NCBI RefSeq assembly: GCF_018873765.1
Contig: NC_057922.1
Location: 41,994,321 to 42,058,320, forward strand
DNA: 64,000 nucleotides
Origin: Telopea speciosissima
Lineage: Eukaryota > Streptophyta > Magnoliopsida > Proteales > Proteaceae
Reading direction: 5' to 3'
The position numbers and the translations under genes are program-made. Positions 33,444 to 45,802 of this stretch are shown here, one piece after another. Under the pieces are notes generated by a model. It searched no databases, was not told the origin of the DNA, and saw only the letters and a list, made by a program, of their open reading frames with translations. Each line of letters starts with the position of its first letter. The stretch's first letter is position 1.

Positions 33444-35156
33444 TGATGAGCACATTTATGTGTGAAATCTTAGGGCATAAAGCATACATTTTACCACATT
33501 GGATAGAGTTACTCGGTGCTTTCTTGTGCTTTTCAGGTTTTAGGTGAATTCTTATGAAAATGGAGGACATGATGCTAAGAAAATGTTTTTAAGCTATTTA
33601 GAGCTATTAATGGCATGGATGCGTAGCCCATCGAGTCAGCTTCTTAATGGTTCAAACGGCACTTGATTCCGAGTTGAAACGAAGAAGTTACGGTCGTTTC
33701 CGTAACGAAGCGCGAAAATGGTCTATAGGGGTTTATTTGTAATTATTGACAGTCGGCTGGGGACAAAGTGAAGCAAAAGTTTGGATTTTAGGGGCCTTAA
33801 TGAAATAACCAGAAGTTATATTTCCTGTACCCGAAAGATTCCATTTGGAGGGCTCTGGACAGTCCAACTTCAACTTGAGATATATTGGGCTCCCCAACTC
33901 CAAATTGGACGAAATTTGGGTCTATTTTGGGTGATTTTTCGCAAGGAACACAATGGTGAGGCCTATATAAGCACCCCATGCTCCACATTTTTTGAAGGAC
34001 AGAATGGGTATTTTATTTATTCTTGAAGGAATCCTAGTCATCACCCTTACTCTCTCTCTCCACCAACTTCTCAAGGGCACTTCTGGAATTCTACTTGGGA
34101 TAGATTTATTTTGAAAGATATTCTCTCACCTATGGAAAGTTGAAAAGTCAAATATGCTTTGATTTTATTGCTTGGAGAAGATATCTACAAAGAAAAGGAA
34201 GCACTTGTTAAAATTGGAAGTTCACTTTTATAGAAATAGAAGGTCTATGTAAACAATCTTCTCTTTTTCTTCTTTCTATTTTTTTTCTTTTTTCTTAGGA
34301 TTCAAGGCATTGTAAAAGAGGAAGGAGAAGAGAATATTCTCTTTTCTTAGGGAATATTTCTCCTACAGTTCCCTCTTCTCTCTTCTCCTCTCTTCCCCCT
34401 ATAAATACCCCTTGCCCTTTGGGTTGTAACAAGTTAGTAGTTTTTTAGTTCAGTTTTTAGTTAGTTTCTAGTTCAATTTTAATTCAATTTTTTAGTGTAA
34501 TTTTTATTTCATTCACTTAGTGAAATTTTTTCTTCTTTTCCTATTTTTGGCTTAAGTTCTTAGTTTTGATTTCAAGTTCTTAGTTTTGATTTCATAAGTC
34601 TAGTTTAATGGTTGTAATAGTTTTAGTTTAAAGCTTCCTAGTATAAGTTCCTATGTTGATGACAAGACATGGAGATTTAGAAGAAGAAGCCATGGTGAGT
34701 TTATTCAAGTATTCAAGCACATCAAGGTATCTCATTCTCTAAACCCTGTATCTCATTCTCCCTTTCCTCTATCTCTCTCTATCTTCTTCTTCTTCTCCCT
34801 CTATTTCTTTTATTTTTTTTATATGGTTGTGGTATGTGGATGCACTTTTATTCCCTTATTTCTTTTTATGTGATTATGAAGTGTGGCTACGTTTTTGTTA
34901 TTCCTTTCAATTTGCTTTAGTTTGATAGGTTAGATGCTCATGTGTTAGGACGCCAATTTAATCCCTTAATTTTGTTAGATGCTTATGAGTTAGGATGCAT
35001 TAATTTTCATTAGTTTAATTAGTTTAATTTAACACTTTAATTTGGTCCACTTTGCATTACTTTTAAGTTAATTAAATAGAGTGGCGTATATCTCCTCGTG
35101 TTCGACCCGTAGCTACGATTGACCCGTACGCTTGCAGTATTATTTTAACTCAAACA
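33444..35156 (+). repeat. 5' LTR of element F
   Basis: Starts TGATGAGCACATTTATG, ends ..CTCAAACA. It has one more copy of a 20-bp unit (ttcttagttttgatttcaag) at about 34555-34595 than its partner, which accounts for the 20-bp length difference. TATA-like ctataaatacccc near 34400. Confidence 0.93.
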
Positions 35157-35162
35157 AGTTTT

Positions 35163-35180
35163 TGGCGTCGTTGCCGGGGA
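35163..35180 (+). promoter_or_regulatory. Primer binding site of element F
   Basis: tggcgtcgttgccgggga, one mismatch (C to T) to the tRNA-Asp complement seen in E. Confidence 0.9.
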
Positions 35181-35752
35181 GATTATAGTCCATTTTATTT
35201 TTCTGATTTTTAAGTAGTTCGAAGTGTTTTAGTTTATTATTTTCTCTTCTTTTTCTGAAAAAAAAAAAAATCAGTTTTTGAAAACCTCTTCTTGTTTCTC
35301 TTCTGTTTCAAATAGTGTGCCCCCAATCTAAAGTCCTTCATATGCCCAAACCCAGCCAATCTTGGTGCCCCTTGATTCATTGGGTGGTTTGGATTGGCAT
35401 GTGACTTATCTTTGGAGGTGACCACTCTTGATAACAGGAAAGCGACATAGTGAGAGAGTTTGAAAACAGAAACGTATAGTAGTCCTCCACTCTACATCAG
35501 AATCCACTAGGAGTCGCCCGTAGGTGGCTCGTGAAGACTATACGGGTTCCCTTGCTGTCAACCTATATGGCAACCTTACAGCTTTGGAACCACTGTTTCT
35601 ATTTTTTAGGGATAGATGCACTATCTACCTTGGGCTCCCTCATGTTTTTTTTTTTTTTTTTAGTGAATTTTTTTTCTAGTCTTGTATTTATTTATTTTTA
35701 TTTATTTTTCTAAGGGATACCTCAATTTGGGATAGGTGGTTAGTTTAGAATT
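35181..35752 (+). other. Leader region of element F
   Basis: Untranslated; similar to the leader of E. No gene seen. Confidence 0.6.
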
Positions 35753-37099
35753 ATGGGAGATATACTTCCATTTAAGACTTTGGGGGAAAGATGGACCTAT
35801 GCTAAGACAACCATGATTTTGGAGGAAATGTTTAAACATGTTAGAAAAATCAAAAGTAATGAGATAGAGAACAATTTTGCACCACCCCAGTACAATTTTG
35901 CTCCCTAACCCAACTATGGGCTTTCGAAAAATTTTGATTGGTCACATCACCAGACAATCCATGTTATGGAAGGATGCCCTAATCTTTATGGGGGTAGCTA
36001 TGGTGATGAGAATATGAGTCCTCAATTTCAATACAATTATTTTGGCACTTACAATCAGGGGTGGAATGATCATCCCGATTTCTTGTGGGATCAATGGAAT
36101 AACCAATCTGGACCACCCAATTTCCAATATCATGGTCAGTTTGGTCCTCCAATGCCCAACCCTCCATTAAATCTCAATGGGCCACCTCTCCTTAAATCAT
36201 ATCACCAACCCCTTAAGTTTCAAAACATGGGTGAGGAGGCCAGACTGAATGAGCTTGAGAAATACATAGACCTTCTCACAACAAGCCAAAATACCATGGA
36301 GAAGCAACTCTCTCAATTGATAACCATGGTGCAAGAGGAGGAAACGGGTACAGTACCTAGTCAGCCTGAACCACCCCATCCCCAATTTAATGATATTGAA
36401 AGTCAACCACCCCAATTTGAGGTTAATGAGAGTCATTCCCAACAAGCTGCTTTTCATGATGATTTATATGTTGAGATTGAGTCTCCTCAGGATATTAGTG
36501 AAGCGAGATTTGATGAGCTACCTGGGGAAGTCCAACTTTTTCCTGAAATTTTTGATTTTAGTGAGCCTAGTGTTTTTATTGATTTAGAATCAGATTTTCA
36601 TGATAACATAGAAACCCAGAAAATTCGATATCCCCCTCTCTCTTTGGAAAACTTAGATAATTGTCATTTTGAGGATTCCATTGTCTCACATGTTGATATG
36701 TCCAAACCTCCTAGGTTTGATGATTTTATTGAGGAGGACAATGTTAGTCATAATGCCTTTCAAACATATTTCCATGATCCTTATTTGGCAAACCAAGTTA
36801 TGCAAAGAGCGGATAGTTGTATTGCTAGGATTGATTTGAGTAAACCTCCAATTTTTTATGATTATTTAGATGAGGTTATTCATAATCCTTTTTATGCTTA
36901 TTGTGATCCGTTTTTGGTTGGTTTTTCAAAGAATGATAGGTGTTTTACATTGCAAATGGGAGAGAAGGGAAGGATTTATGGCCTGAGTTTTATTGCCTTC
37001 ATTTTTCACTGTCCCATGAGGACAGATTTTTCTATTGGATATTTCTCAGTTGTGCTTAACTTTCGTATTATTTCTCGCTTTACTAAAATTCATGGCTGA
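35753..37099 (+). pseudogene. Gag-tail/X fusion ORF of element F (one nonsense codon)
   Basis: Starts MGDILPFKTLGERW at 35753, matching the start of E Gag. The capsid core is missing; a TAA at 35906 (probably from CAA) is the only stop before 37097. After MEGCPNLYGG, the remnant of the zinc knuckle, comes an Asn/Pro-rich linker like that of E, a coiled coil-like MEKQLSQLITMVQ, an acidic stretch and X (DFIEEDNVSH, HDPYLANQVMQRAD, ARIDLSKPPIFYDY, HNPF, GRIYGLSF). The protease is deleted too. Both deletions kept the frame. The TGA at 37097 replaces a CGA seen in E; X would otherwise run to 37212. Function unknown. Confidence 0.7.
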
Positions 37100-38364
37100 G
37101 TGTTTTCTAATTCTGAAGCTATTTCTCCATTTACTGGCCATGGATTGAGATTTCTATTGTTGCTTCTAGCACTTTTTGTAGAGATCATGACTCTTCATGA
37201 TCCTCTTTGTTGATTATATCTGGTAAGCCCCTTCATCTCCTCCTTTGTCCTTATTTTTTTTCTTTTATGCATGCATTGAGGGCACTGCATGAATTAAGTG
37301 TGGGGGGGATGTTGGGCTTAATTGGTGAATTTTGATTGTGACAATAGTTTGGTTTTATGCATATGTCTCTTTGATTGCAAAATGAGAGAGAGAGGGAATT
37401 AGGTGTCCTAGCATGCGAAATAATAAAAAATTCCTTTTCAAGGATGGTAGTTGGTTTGTATCCGGTGATGGGGATTGAGTTTGAAAATATGAGCGTTATT
37501 TTATTTGATGGCTAGATTCCTCTACGTATTTTATGGACTCTTTGATCTTTTGGCTAGTAGTTGAGACCAATTTGTTTGTGGCAAGGCAAGGCATGAAAGT
37601 GGAAGTGAATGAAAAAAAAAAGGGAACAGAAAAGAAAGTGGAATTCCTTGGGACTAGACAGGGCACTGTGCCTTATGAAGCAGGGTAACTTGATCGAAAT
37701 TCCTTGGAAGGAAACTCAAAAAACTCTTGCATCAATATCTCAATGTCTTATGGATATATGCAAAAAGCGAAGCTACCAAGTATTTGGGTGTCTGGTGTAT
37801 GCTCCACCATGTCATTCAGAGAACAGTAGTGGAGTAGAAATAGAGTTTGTGGTTGAGAAAGAAAAAAACTTTTGCCTTAATGCCTGAAAAAAAAAAAAAA
37901 AAAAGTATGGTCAACAATACTCAATGCCTAAGTCTTTGGTTCCATCGATGCTATGGGGGGGTTTACTTGAAGGTGGGTAGTGTTCAGAAAATATGAGGAG
38001 ATCCCTTGAACTTGATGCATGCTTGTTACTTGAATTAATGTGGGGTGATAAAATTCAAGTGTGGGGGAACCTTTGGCTCCTTGATCTTTAGTTGAACACT
38101 TTTTGGGATTATGTGCGCTGTCCTACTTATGCCATGAATAAAATTTACAACATTCATTTACAATTGAATTTTGGGAGTATATTCACTGCAAACACCCACG
38201 AGACACAACTCGTCCACTAGGGGTAACCTAGGGGTTCAAAGGCTTGTTGCACATGCTAAGTGCAACCGTGATTCCTACGAAAGTGAGTTAGGATTTTCTG
38301 CATTCTAGGTTAGTTTTTTTTTTGCTTTACTTGAGGATAAGTAACGTTCAACTATGGGGGAATC
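37100..38364 (+). other. 3' non-coding region of element F, with two purine tracts
   Basis: The end of X in frame (to 37212), a purine tract at 37297-37310 and the PPT tatgggggaatc at 38353-38364. Same arrangement as E. Block 38187-38312 is nearly identical to the E block. Confidence 0.65.
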
Positions 38365-40057
38365 TGAAGAGCACATTTATGTGTGAAATCTTAGGGCATA
38401 AAGCATACATTTTACCACATTGGACAGAGTTACTCGGTGCTTTCTTGTGCTTTTCAGGTTTTAGGTGAATTCTTATGAAAATGGAGGAGATGATGCTAAG
38501 AAAATGTTTTTAAGCTATTTAGAGTTGTTAATGGAATGGATGCATAGCCCATCGAGTCAGCTTCTTAATGGTTCAAACGGCACTTGATTCCGAGTTGAAA
38601 CGAAGAAGTTAAGGCCGTTTCCGTAACAAAGCGCAAAAATGGTCTATAGGGGTTTATTTATAACTATTGACAGTCGGCTGGGGACAAAATGAAGCAAAAG
38701 TTTGGATTTTAGGGGCCTTAATGAAATAACCAAAAGTTATATTTCCTGTACCCGAAAGATTCCATTTGGAGGGTTCTGGACAGTCCAACTTCAACTTGAG
38801 ATATCTTGGGCTCCCCAACTCCAAATTGGACGAAATTTGGGTCTATTTTGGGTGATTTTTCGCAAGGAACACAATGGTGAGGCCTATATAAGCACCCCAT
38901 GCTCCACGTTTTCTGAAGGACAGAATGGGTATTTTATTTATTCTTGAAGGAATCCTAGTCATCACCCTTACTCTCTCTCTCCACCAACTTCTCAAGGGCA
39001 CTTCTGGAATTCTACTTTGGATAGATTTATTTTGAAAGATATTCTCTCACCTATGGAAAGTTGAAAAGTCAAATATGCTTTGATTTTATTGCTTGGAGAA
39101 GATATCTACAAAGAAAAGGAAGCACTTGTTAGAATTGGAAGTTCACTTTTCTAGAAATAGAAGGTCTATGTAAACAATCTTCTCTTTTTCTTCTTTCTAT
39201 TTTTTTTCTTTTTTCTTAGGATTCAAGGCATTGTAAAAGAGGAAGGAGAAGAGAATATTCTCTTTTCTTAGGGAATATTTCTCCTACACTTCCCTCTTCT
39301 CTCTTCTCCTCTCTTCCCCCTCTAAATACCCCTTGCCCTTTGGGTTGTAACAAGTTAGTAGTTTTTTAGTTCAGTTTTTAGTTAGTTTCTAGTTCAATTT
39401 TAATTCAGTTTTTTAGTATAATTTTTATTTCATTCACTTAGTGAAATTTTCTCTTCTTTTCCTATTTTTGGCTTAAGTTCTTAGTTTTGATTTCATAAGT
39501 CTAGTTTAATGGTTGTAATAGTTTTAGTTTAAAGCTTCCTAGTCTAAGTTCCTATGTTGATGACAAGACATGGAGATTTAGAAGAGGAAGCCATGGTGAG
39601 TTTATTCAAGTATTCAAGCACATCAAGGTATCTCATTCTCTAAACCCTGTATCTCATTCTCCCTTTCCTCTATGTCTCTCTATCTTCTTCTTCTTCTCCC
39701 TCTATTTCTTTTATTTTTTTTATATGGTTGTGGTATGTGGATGCACTTTTATTCCCTTATTTCTTTTTATGTGATTATGAAGTGTGGCTACGTTTTTGTT
39801 ATTCCTTTCAATTTGCTTTAGTTTGATAGGTTAGATGCTCATGTGTTAGGACGCCAATTTAATCCCTTAATTTTGTTAGATGCTTATGAGTTAGGATGCA
39901 TTAATTTTCATTAGTTTAATTAGTTTAATTTAACACTTTAATTTGGTCCACTTTGCATTACTTTTAAGTTAATTAAATAGAGTGGCGTATATCTCCTCGT
40001 GTTCGACCCGTAGCTACGATTGACCCGTACGCTTGTGGTATTATTTTAACTCAAACA
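38365..40057 (+). repeat. 3' LTR of element F
   Basis: Starts TGAAGAGCACATTT, ends ..CTCAAACA, followed by the duplication ggctt. The TATA-like element is changed to tctaaatacccc (39319-39331). Confidence 0.93.
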
Positions 40058-40757
40058 GGCTTTACTGAAGAAGTACTCAATTAACCACAAAATGGCCACC
40101 CCTTATCATCCCCAAACATCTGGTCAGGTGGAGGTATCGAACCAAGAGATAAAATGGCTATTGGAGAAGACAGTTAGACCGGACCGTAAGGACTGATCTA
40201 CTTGGCTGACTGATGCTTTGTGGGCTTACCGGACTGCATATAAAACTCCTATAGGTATGTCTCCATACCGATTAGTTTTTGGTAAGGCCTGTCATCTTCC
40301 GGTTGAGTTGGAACACCGAGCATATTGGGCCATAAAGACATTTAATTTTGACATGACTCAGGCTGGTTCCACTCGTCGTCTCCAACTATCTGAATTGGAG
40401 GAGTTACGCAATGATGCCTATGAGAGCTCACACATCTATAAGGACTGAACTAAGGCATTTCATGATAAACACATAGTTTGGAAGTCCTTTGTGCCTAATC
40501 AACGTGTTTGGCTCTTTAATTCTAAGTTACGTTTATTCCAAGGGAAATTGAGATCTCTGTGGGATGGGCCTTTTGTGGTTGTATCTGTTGCCCTGCATGG
40601 TGCTATTGAGATCAGAAATCCGCAGAATGGGAAAACTTTTAAGGTTAATGGTCAAAGACTGAAACCCTATGTTGATGGCCTTGCTGATGGCCAATTAATT
40701 GAGTCTTTAGACCTAGTGGATGTGGATTATGATCATGCTTCGGATGGACTACCCTGA
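40058..40757 (+). pseudogene. Integrase of element D, end of core and C-terminus
   Basis: [20 protein letters not shown] and [11 protein letters not shown] (catalytic Glu), then [40 protein letters not shown], and a C-terminal segment GKLRSLWDGPFVVVSVALHG with VNGQRLKPY. Nonsense codons at 40196 (TGA) and 40446 (TGA). It continues the frame of 33443 without the F sequence. Confidence 0.9.
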
Positions 40758-42061
40758 GCTTTACTGTCATCTGGCTGAAGACATAAAACTTAGAGCTCTT
40801 GGGAGGCAGCCCACGTTTTCTTTATTTACAGTATTTGTTATTTTCCATTTTACGTTGTTTGGTGTTTTTTTTTTTTTTGATTTATTTTGTAGAGTCATCT
40901 CCCGTAGTAGAGTTAAATTCTCATTGTGTTGTTATTTTCAATGATTTCACTCATTGCCGTACACCCACACCCCAGGTGGTTTCGTTCTTCATCCTTTGTT
41001 TCTCATGTTTTTCTTTATCTGTTATTTCTAGTCGTCATTGGGGACAATGCCATCTAAGTTGGGGAGGGAGGATTTTGGAAATTTTTTTGCATATGACTCT
41101 CTGATTCATCTACATTTTTGAAAAATCTTCATGCATTCATTTTAATAATGATACTTTTACTTTGCAGTGCATTTGACTCTAGGTTGTGAGAAAATTAATT
41201 CAACACAATGTTAAGTATTGAACCTTTATTTCTCCGACGGTCATTTGTTAGCTTGTTTAATGCTTCTAAACACATAGGTCTACCCGGTTTGGGATATTCT
41301 GAATGTTTAGGTAGACCACTATTTAATGGTGTTGCATCCTCTTTCTTTAAAAAAAAAATAAAATAAAAATTATGAGAGTTTAGTTCTGTCGCTTCAACTT
41401 AGTAACCTGGGCATCTAGGCCAAAATCCCGGAGTCTCACGTAAAATAGTTGGAGTGACCAGTTAAGTTATTATTACTAGTATTCTTGAATCCAGTTTGGG
41501 CTTGTAGCCTTTTTGGTTCGAGTGAGTAAGCTCGAGGAGTGTTTCACACTCAATCCCCTAAAGTCATTTGGCTTGGGAGTGGTTGTCTTAAAGCTCGTTA
41601 CGTGAGCCTTCTAGAAAGCTTAAAAGGCCAGAACATTGCATGGATCTGAGAATCACGTAATAAAAAAAATACAAAAAATAATAATAAAAAAAAAAAACAG
41701 AAAGAAAGAAAGAAAGGAAAAATGTTTTGAGAGAAAAATAAGTGAGCTATATTGATTATGAGGTATTACTCGAGCTAGCATGTGCATTTGTAAAAGGTTT
41801 AGATGTCACAATTCATGGTGAACCAGTGGGTTGAAAAAGCAAAAAGTGAGCACTTGATGGCTTAGGAGAAGTCCTCGTTCATTGCTTAGCTCTTGTGTTT
41901 CCACGAGCCAAGCATCCTATGAGTTGAAGTGCAATTGTAAACTATCATTATCTCTTTGAATGTATCATCTATAGATAGATTGTTTATGAACCAGAGAGTC
42001 GAGTCAGTTATTTTCTTTATTCTCTTTCACTCGAGGACGAGCAAAAGGCTAAGTTGGGGAG
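40758..42061 (+). other. 3' non-coding region of element D, with two purine tracts
   Basis: Purine tract aagttggggagggagg at 41056-41071 follows the ggggacaatgc motif usual in Athila elements. The true PPT, aagttggggag, ends at 42061. A-rich simple sequence at 41349-41371 and 41659-41720. No env-like ORF. Confidence 0.7.
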
Positions 42062-43574
42062 TGTTATTGGGCTGTAATCTTAGATAAAAATCACTATTTA
42101 TTTACGATTTGTATTTGAATATTTATGAAGGATTTGATACTGTTATGTGATTTCTACGATTGTAGGCCTGGAAGGAGAAAAGCATGAATCAGTCCCTTTA
42201 GCCGATTTTGTATGTTTACCAACTGGGTCAAGGATTCGCATGTGTGCAAATCGTCATTTCAAGGGAATTATCGTAATTTGACAAATAGAAAATTTCTCAA
42301 GAAAAATCGATATTGGACTCATTGCATTAGAAAAATTAAGTGGTTAATATTTAATTCTTGGGTCGAATCAATTCGGTTCAAGGAAGGAAGGATTATGGCA
42401 AAGTTGGAGAGTGTGAAGAAAAACAAAATAAAAGAAAGAAAGAGAGAAATATTCTCTCATGTAAACCCCTCTCTCTCTCTCTCTCTCTTTCTAGTTTGTT
42501 AATTCAAAAACAAACTATTAAATATCTTTTTACCTCTCTCTCTCTTTCTATCTTTTTACCCTTTTTTCTAAGTCATCCCATCTCACATGCCTCTCTCTCC
42601 CATCCCCATCTCACACGTTGTCTTTCCCTCTCTCTTACTCTCCTAGTGAAACGCAACTCCCTTGGATTATTTTTAGTTTTATTTTTAATTCAAAATATAT
42701 CACCTCTCCCCCAAAAGAAGGATGTGGATGGAGTTCAAAAGGTGGGGGAGGAGAATGGAATTGGAAGATGGAACGACCGAGAGCAAAAGGGGGTTGACGG
42801 TTTTAGGGAGAAGAAGACTGGAAGAGGAAAAAGAAGAGGGGAGGAAGAGCATCTACCATCGCCATTGCTGCCATTGCTTCTACTCTCTTGTTCCCTCTAA
42901 TTCTTTGGCTTGTATCCCTAACTTCTCTTTATTTCATTTATGTTAAATGAGTAACTAAACTTGCTGCTGTTTTTGGGAAGATGATACTTTAAGGATGATT
43001 TAACTAGTCATTCTCTTTTCTTATTGATTGCTTGGAAAAGACTTAGGCATCTCATTGTGTTTTTTGTGTAATCATGTTTACATCTAGTTAGGGTAATTTG
43101 TTTCTGTGATTCAATTTAACCTACCAAGCAATAGTATTGAATTGATTCATGTGGTCGTATCGATGATACGGTATACCTGAGTGGATTATGCGTACCCGAG
43201 TTCTTTGAACTTTCGATTCATTGTAGCGATCGGACGATAATTTCGCCAAGATACTTTATACCTAGAAGGGACCCTATTTTTTGTGATTGTCATGGGGCTT
43301 GTAGTCGCCATGAGCCAAATATGACAGAGTTTGAATGATGAATCTGAATTAAATTTGATTCAACCTAAAAGCTGTATTTTCTCACCATCTTTTATTTGCT
43401 TTACTCAGTTGCTAGTGTTAGCTTTAAATTAATTAATTTACGTTTTTAGTTTCATCTTAGACTTGATTTAATTTCATGCAACTTAGTCTCTGTTCCCCGT
43501 AGTTCGATGCCCGTACTTTCCACTGTATTAGTGTTTAGTTAGGTTTATTTTTGATTGGTTCAACGACTAGATCA
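42062..43574 (+). repeat. 3' LTR of element D (1513 bp)
   Basis: Starts TGTTATTGGGCTGTAATC, ends ..CTAGATCA. Followed by the duplication ccaag. Open frames at 42358-42946 are low-complexity and not genes. Confidence 0.93.
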
Positions 43575-43579
43575 CCAAG

Positions 43580-43985
43580 ATGATTCTCGAGTCAATACTG
43601 TAGCTTGAACTTAGTGACTTGGTATGTTTACTAGGTGGTTAAGTCAAAGATGGACTTTTACTTGCATCATGTGAATGATAAGTTTAAATAATGAATTATT
43701 TCATGCATCATTTGAATGTTGTGTGTTTCCCCTATCATTGGGCTCAATGGAGCTCACACTCATGGAAAATCTCTTTTTAGATGATTGTGTCGGTGATGAG
43801 CTACCTGTGTACAAGTACGTGGACGATGACAGTGAGGACTTCACACAGCAAGAACTCGAGGAACACGATGGGTCTTGTATCTGTGACTTGTGTGCCTTTT
43901 CTTAGGCAGGCCTACTGGTTAGTCTGTTCTTTTGTTATTAATTATTGTGTATATAATGCTTTAATATATGTAAGTATTTCTTGGG
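43580..43985 (+). repeat. Relic H: right part of the old chromovirus-like LTR
   Basis: Resembles the G and C LTRs in reverse: gggctcaatggagctcacac, then ctctttttag/atgattgtg at 43771-43789. The same order (ggctcacact, spacer, ttag/atgatt) is found in G and C. The right limit, where the LINE begins, is approximate. Confidence 0.45.
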
Positions 43986-44109
43986 TGGAGATGTGGAGAG
44001 GTGTGGAGGTTGGTGAGGATGGAGTTCTGGAGGATGGCTATCATCAGGATGGCTTGGAGGGTGATGCGGATGCTAGGGTCTTGGAGGGAAAGGCGGTGGT
44101 GGTGGGACT

Positions 44110-45802
44110 GTCAATCCAGTCTCCTATGCAGCGGCTGTTGGAGCCTCTAGAAAAGTAAACATTGATGACCTGCCGGAATCGATCCAGGCAGGTAATATAA
44201 TGAGGATTGTTATCCCTCAAGAAGAAAACATAGCTTGGCAAACTTTCAATTCGCCCTAATCGCTCGTGTCAACTTTCATCTTGGGTCGCTGGATGATCTC
44301 CATTCTTGGGCCAAGAAATTCTGGAATCTCTAAGGGGCGGTGACCATGACGTCACTTGGGAATGGCTTTGTTGTTTTTCAAGTTTCTTCAAAGAATGACA
44401 TGTCTCAAATTTTGAGAAGGTCTCCGGTGAAGTTTGATAGTCAGCGGATTAGATTTCAGAGATGGAAGCCGGATTTCAATATTTTTGACAATTATGTTGC
44501 CACGAAGCTGGTCTGGGTTAGATTTCCTAATCTCCCCTTCGAGTATTGGCACGAGAATGTTTTACTGTCCAAGGAAAAGGTTGTCGGCCATCTGGTGGCT
44601 TTGGATAGGCAGACTCGAAATGACATTATGGGGCACTTTGCCCGTGTGCAAGTGGAAGTGGAAGACTTGGCTTCTGTCTCAAGAATATATGAGTTTCAAG
44701 TTGAAAGAAAGCAGCCTGGTTCAGAGGTTCCTTTTTGTTTCAAGCAATTTGTTGAGTACGAGGATGAACTTAGGCGAAGTGGGTACTGTAAGAAGGTGGG
44801 TCATGTGTTGAATGCTTGCCAATTGAAAAAGGAAGACAAAGCCAAAGCTGCTCACGAGCATAACTGCCTAGGTCACCTTGCTGTGGAGGAGGATTATTCT
44901 AGGCCGCCTACTACTCGAGTTAGCGGTGTCGATTGTAGGGGTGGTACTCGTTTGACGGATTCCAGTAGGGGTGCTCTCCTGGCCGTGGAGGGTTCTATCC
45001 AGGTTGCCGCTGGTGGTGAGGTGTCTCCTGGTGGTGGGCAGGCGAGCAAGCTGATGGGGCACCACCGCCTCAGGTTGCTTAAGGTGGTGGAATTGATTCT
45101 CGTGTACAGATTCCCAATTTGGTAGGTGCGACTAATGCAGCCTTTGATGGAAGTAGGGCCCCAAATCCCTCTAATGGAGATTCAAATCTCAAGATAGTGG
45201 AAAGTTCCCCCATTCATGCTTTGCCATGTTTGGAAAGTTCAAATTTGGCTCCCAATAAAGGGGAGGAGGTGGGCAATCATGGATCCTCTGATCTTCAGAA
45301 TTTTATTCCAAATTCTTTAGAAAATCTTGAGTGAATCGATCTTGTGGTGCACTTGGGTAACCCGGTTGCTCCAAACTCGGCGGGTGTCTTGGTAGGAATT
45401 GGGCTAGATGGGAACCAGGCTTGACATGATGAGCTGGTTGGTTCGGCCTCTGAAGCTGTTTTAGTTGAAGGATCGGACCAGGATTATGACAAAGCCCTGG
45501 TGGTCGATCAGAGTTCTGGGGATGAGGAAGTTATGCCAACTTCTAATGCTCATCATGGGGGAAGAGTGAAGGGTGCTACAAACCACAGGGCTGGTGGGAT
45601 TTCTTCTCGTGGTGGTTTGTACCCAGCCGAGGAGTCCTCAAGAATAATAAGAACTCGTAGCTCGTATTTTAAAATACAAGCAATTGATGCAGCAGCAAGA
45701 TGGGTGCCACTAGGGAAGGATGTTGGAGCGGCTAAGCCCAAGAAAAGTAAGAAGAAGGGTCAGTCTAAGAGGACTTACAAACCAATCCCTGCCAAGTTTT
45801 AA
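44110..45802 (+). pseudogene. LINE ORF1 protein
   Basis: The N-terminus has the SYAAAVGASRKVNIDDLPES segment, then a DUF4283-like domain: LGNGFVVFQVSSKNDMSQIL, RWKPDFNIFDN, WVRFPNLPFEYWHE, LVALDRQT. A zinc-knuckle-like YCKKVGHVLNAC lies near 44790. A Gly/Ser/Pro-rich linker and a basic end (AKPKKSKKKGQSKRTYK) follow. It would bind element RNA. Stops or frameshifts lie near 44330, 45120, 45330 and 45424. The last part is open from 45500 and ends at TAA 45800-45802. Confidence 0.8.

Larger units (their letters stand above)
33444..40057 (+). mobile_element. Element F: smaller non-autonomous relative of E
   Basis: LTRs 33444-35156 (1713 bp) and 38365-40057 (1693 bp), flanked by a perfect 5-bp duplication ggctt (33439-33443 and 40058-40062). 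Internal part is only 3.2 kb: short gag start, zinc-knuckle tail and X. Capsid core, protease, RT and integrase are absent. By eye the LTRs differ at about 4 per cent of sites, fewer than E. Inserted in D integrase. Confidence 0.93.
17674..43579 (+). mobile_element. Element D: Athila-like Ty3/gypsy retrotransposon with two nested insertions
   Basis: LTRs lie at 17679-19222 and 42062-43574, flanked by a perfect 5-bp target duplication ccaag (17674-17678 and 43575-43579). Internal order is PBS, gag, protease, RT, RNase H, integrase. Without E and F the element is about 8.85 kb. The PBS fits tRNA-Asp, and the protease LDLGASVNILP is typical of Athila. No env-like ORF is seen between integrase and the 3' LTR. 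Coding regions are broken, so it is inactive. Confidence 0.92.

Noticed and set aside
40758-42061. Env-like gene of Athila element D
   Set aside because: The region has only short frames and A-rich repeats; nothing like a signal peptide and transmembrane protein was found.
43675-43905. 76-residue plus-strand ORF right of element D
   Set aside because: It lies in the chromovirus-like LTR relic and its first part is the conserved LTR motif, so a gene is unlikely.
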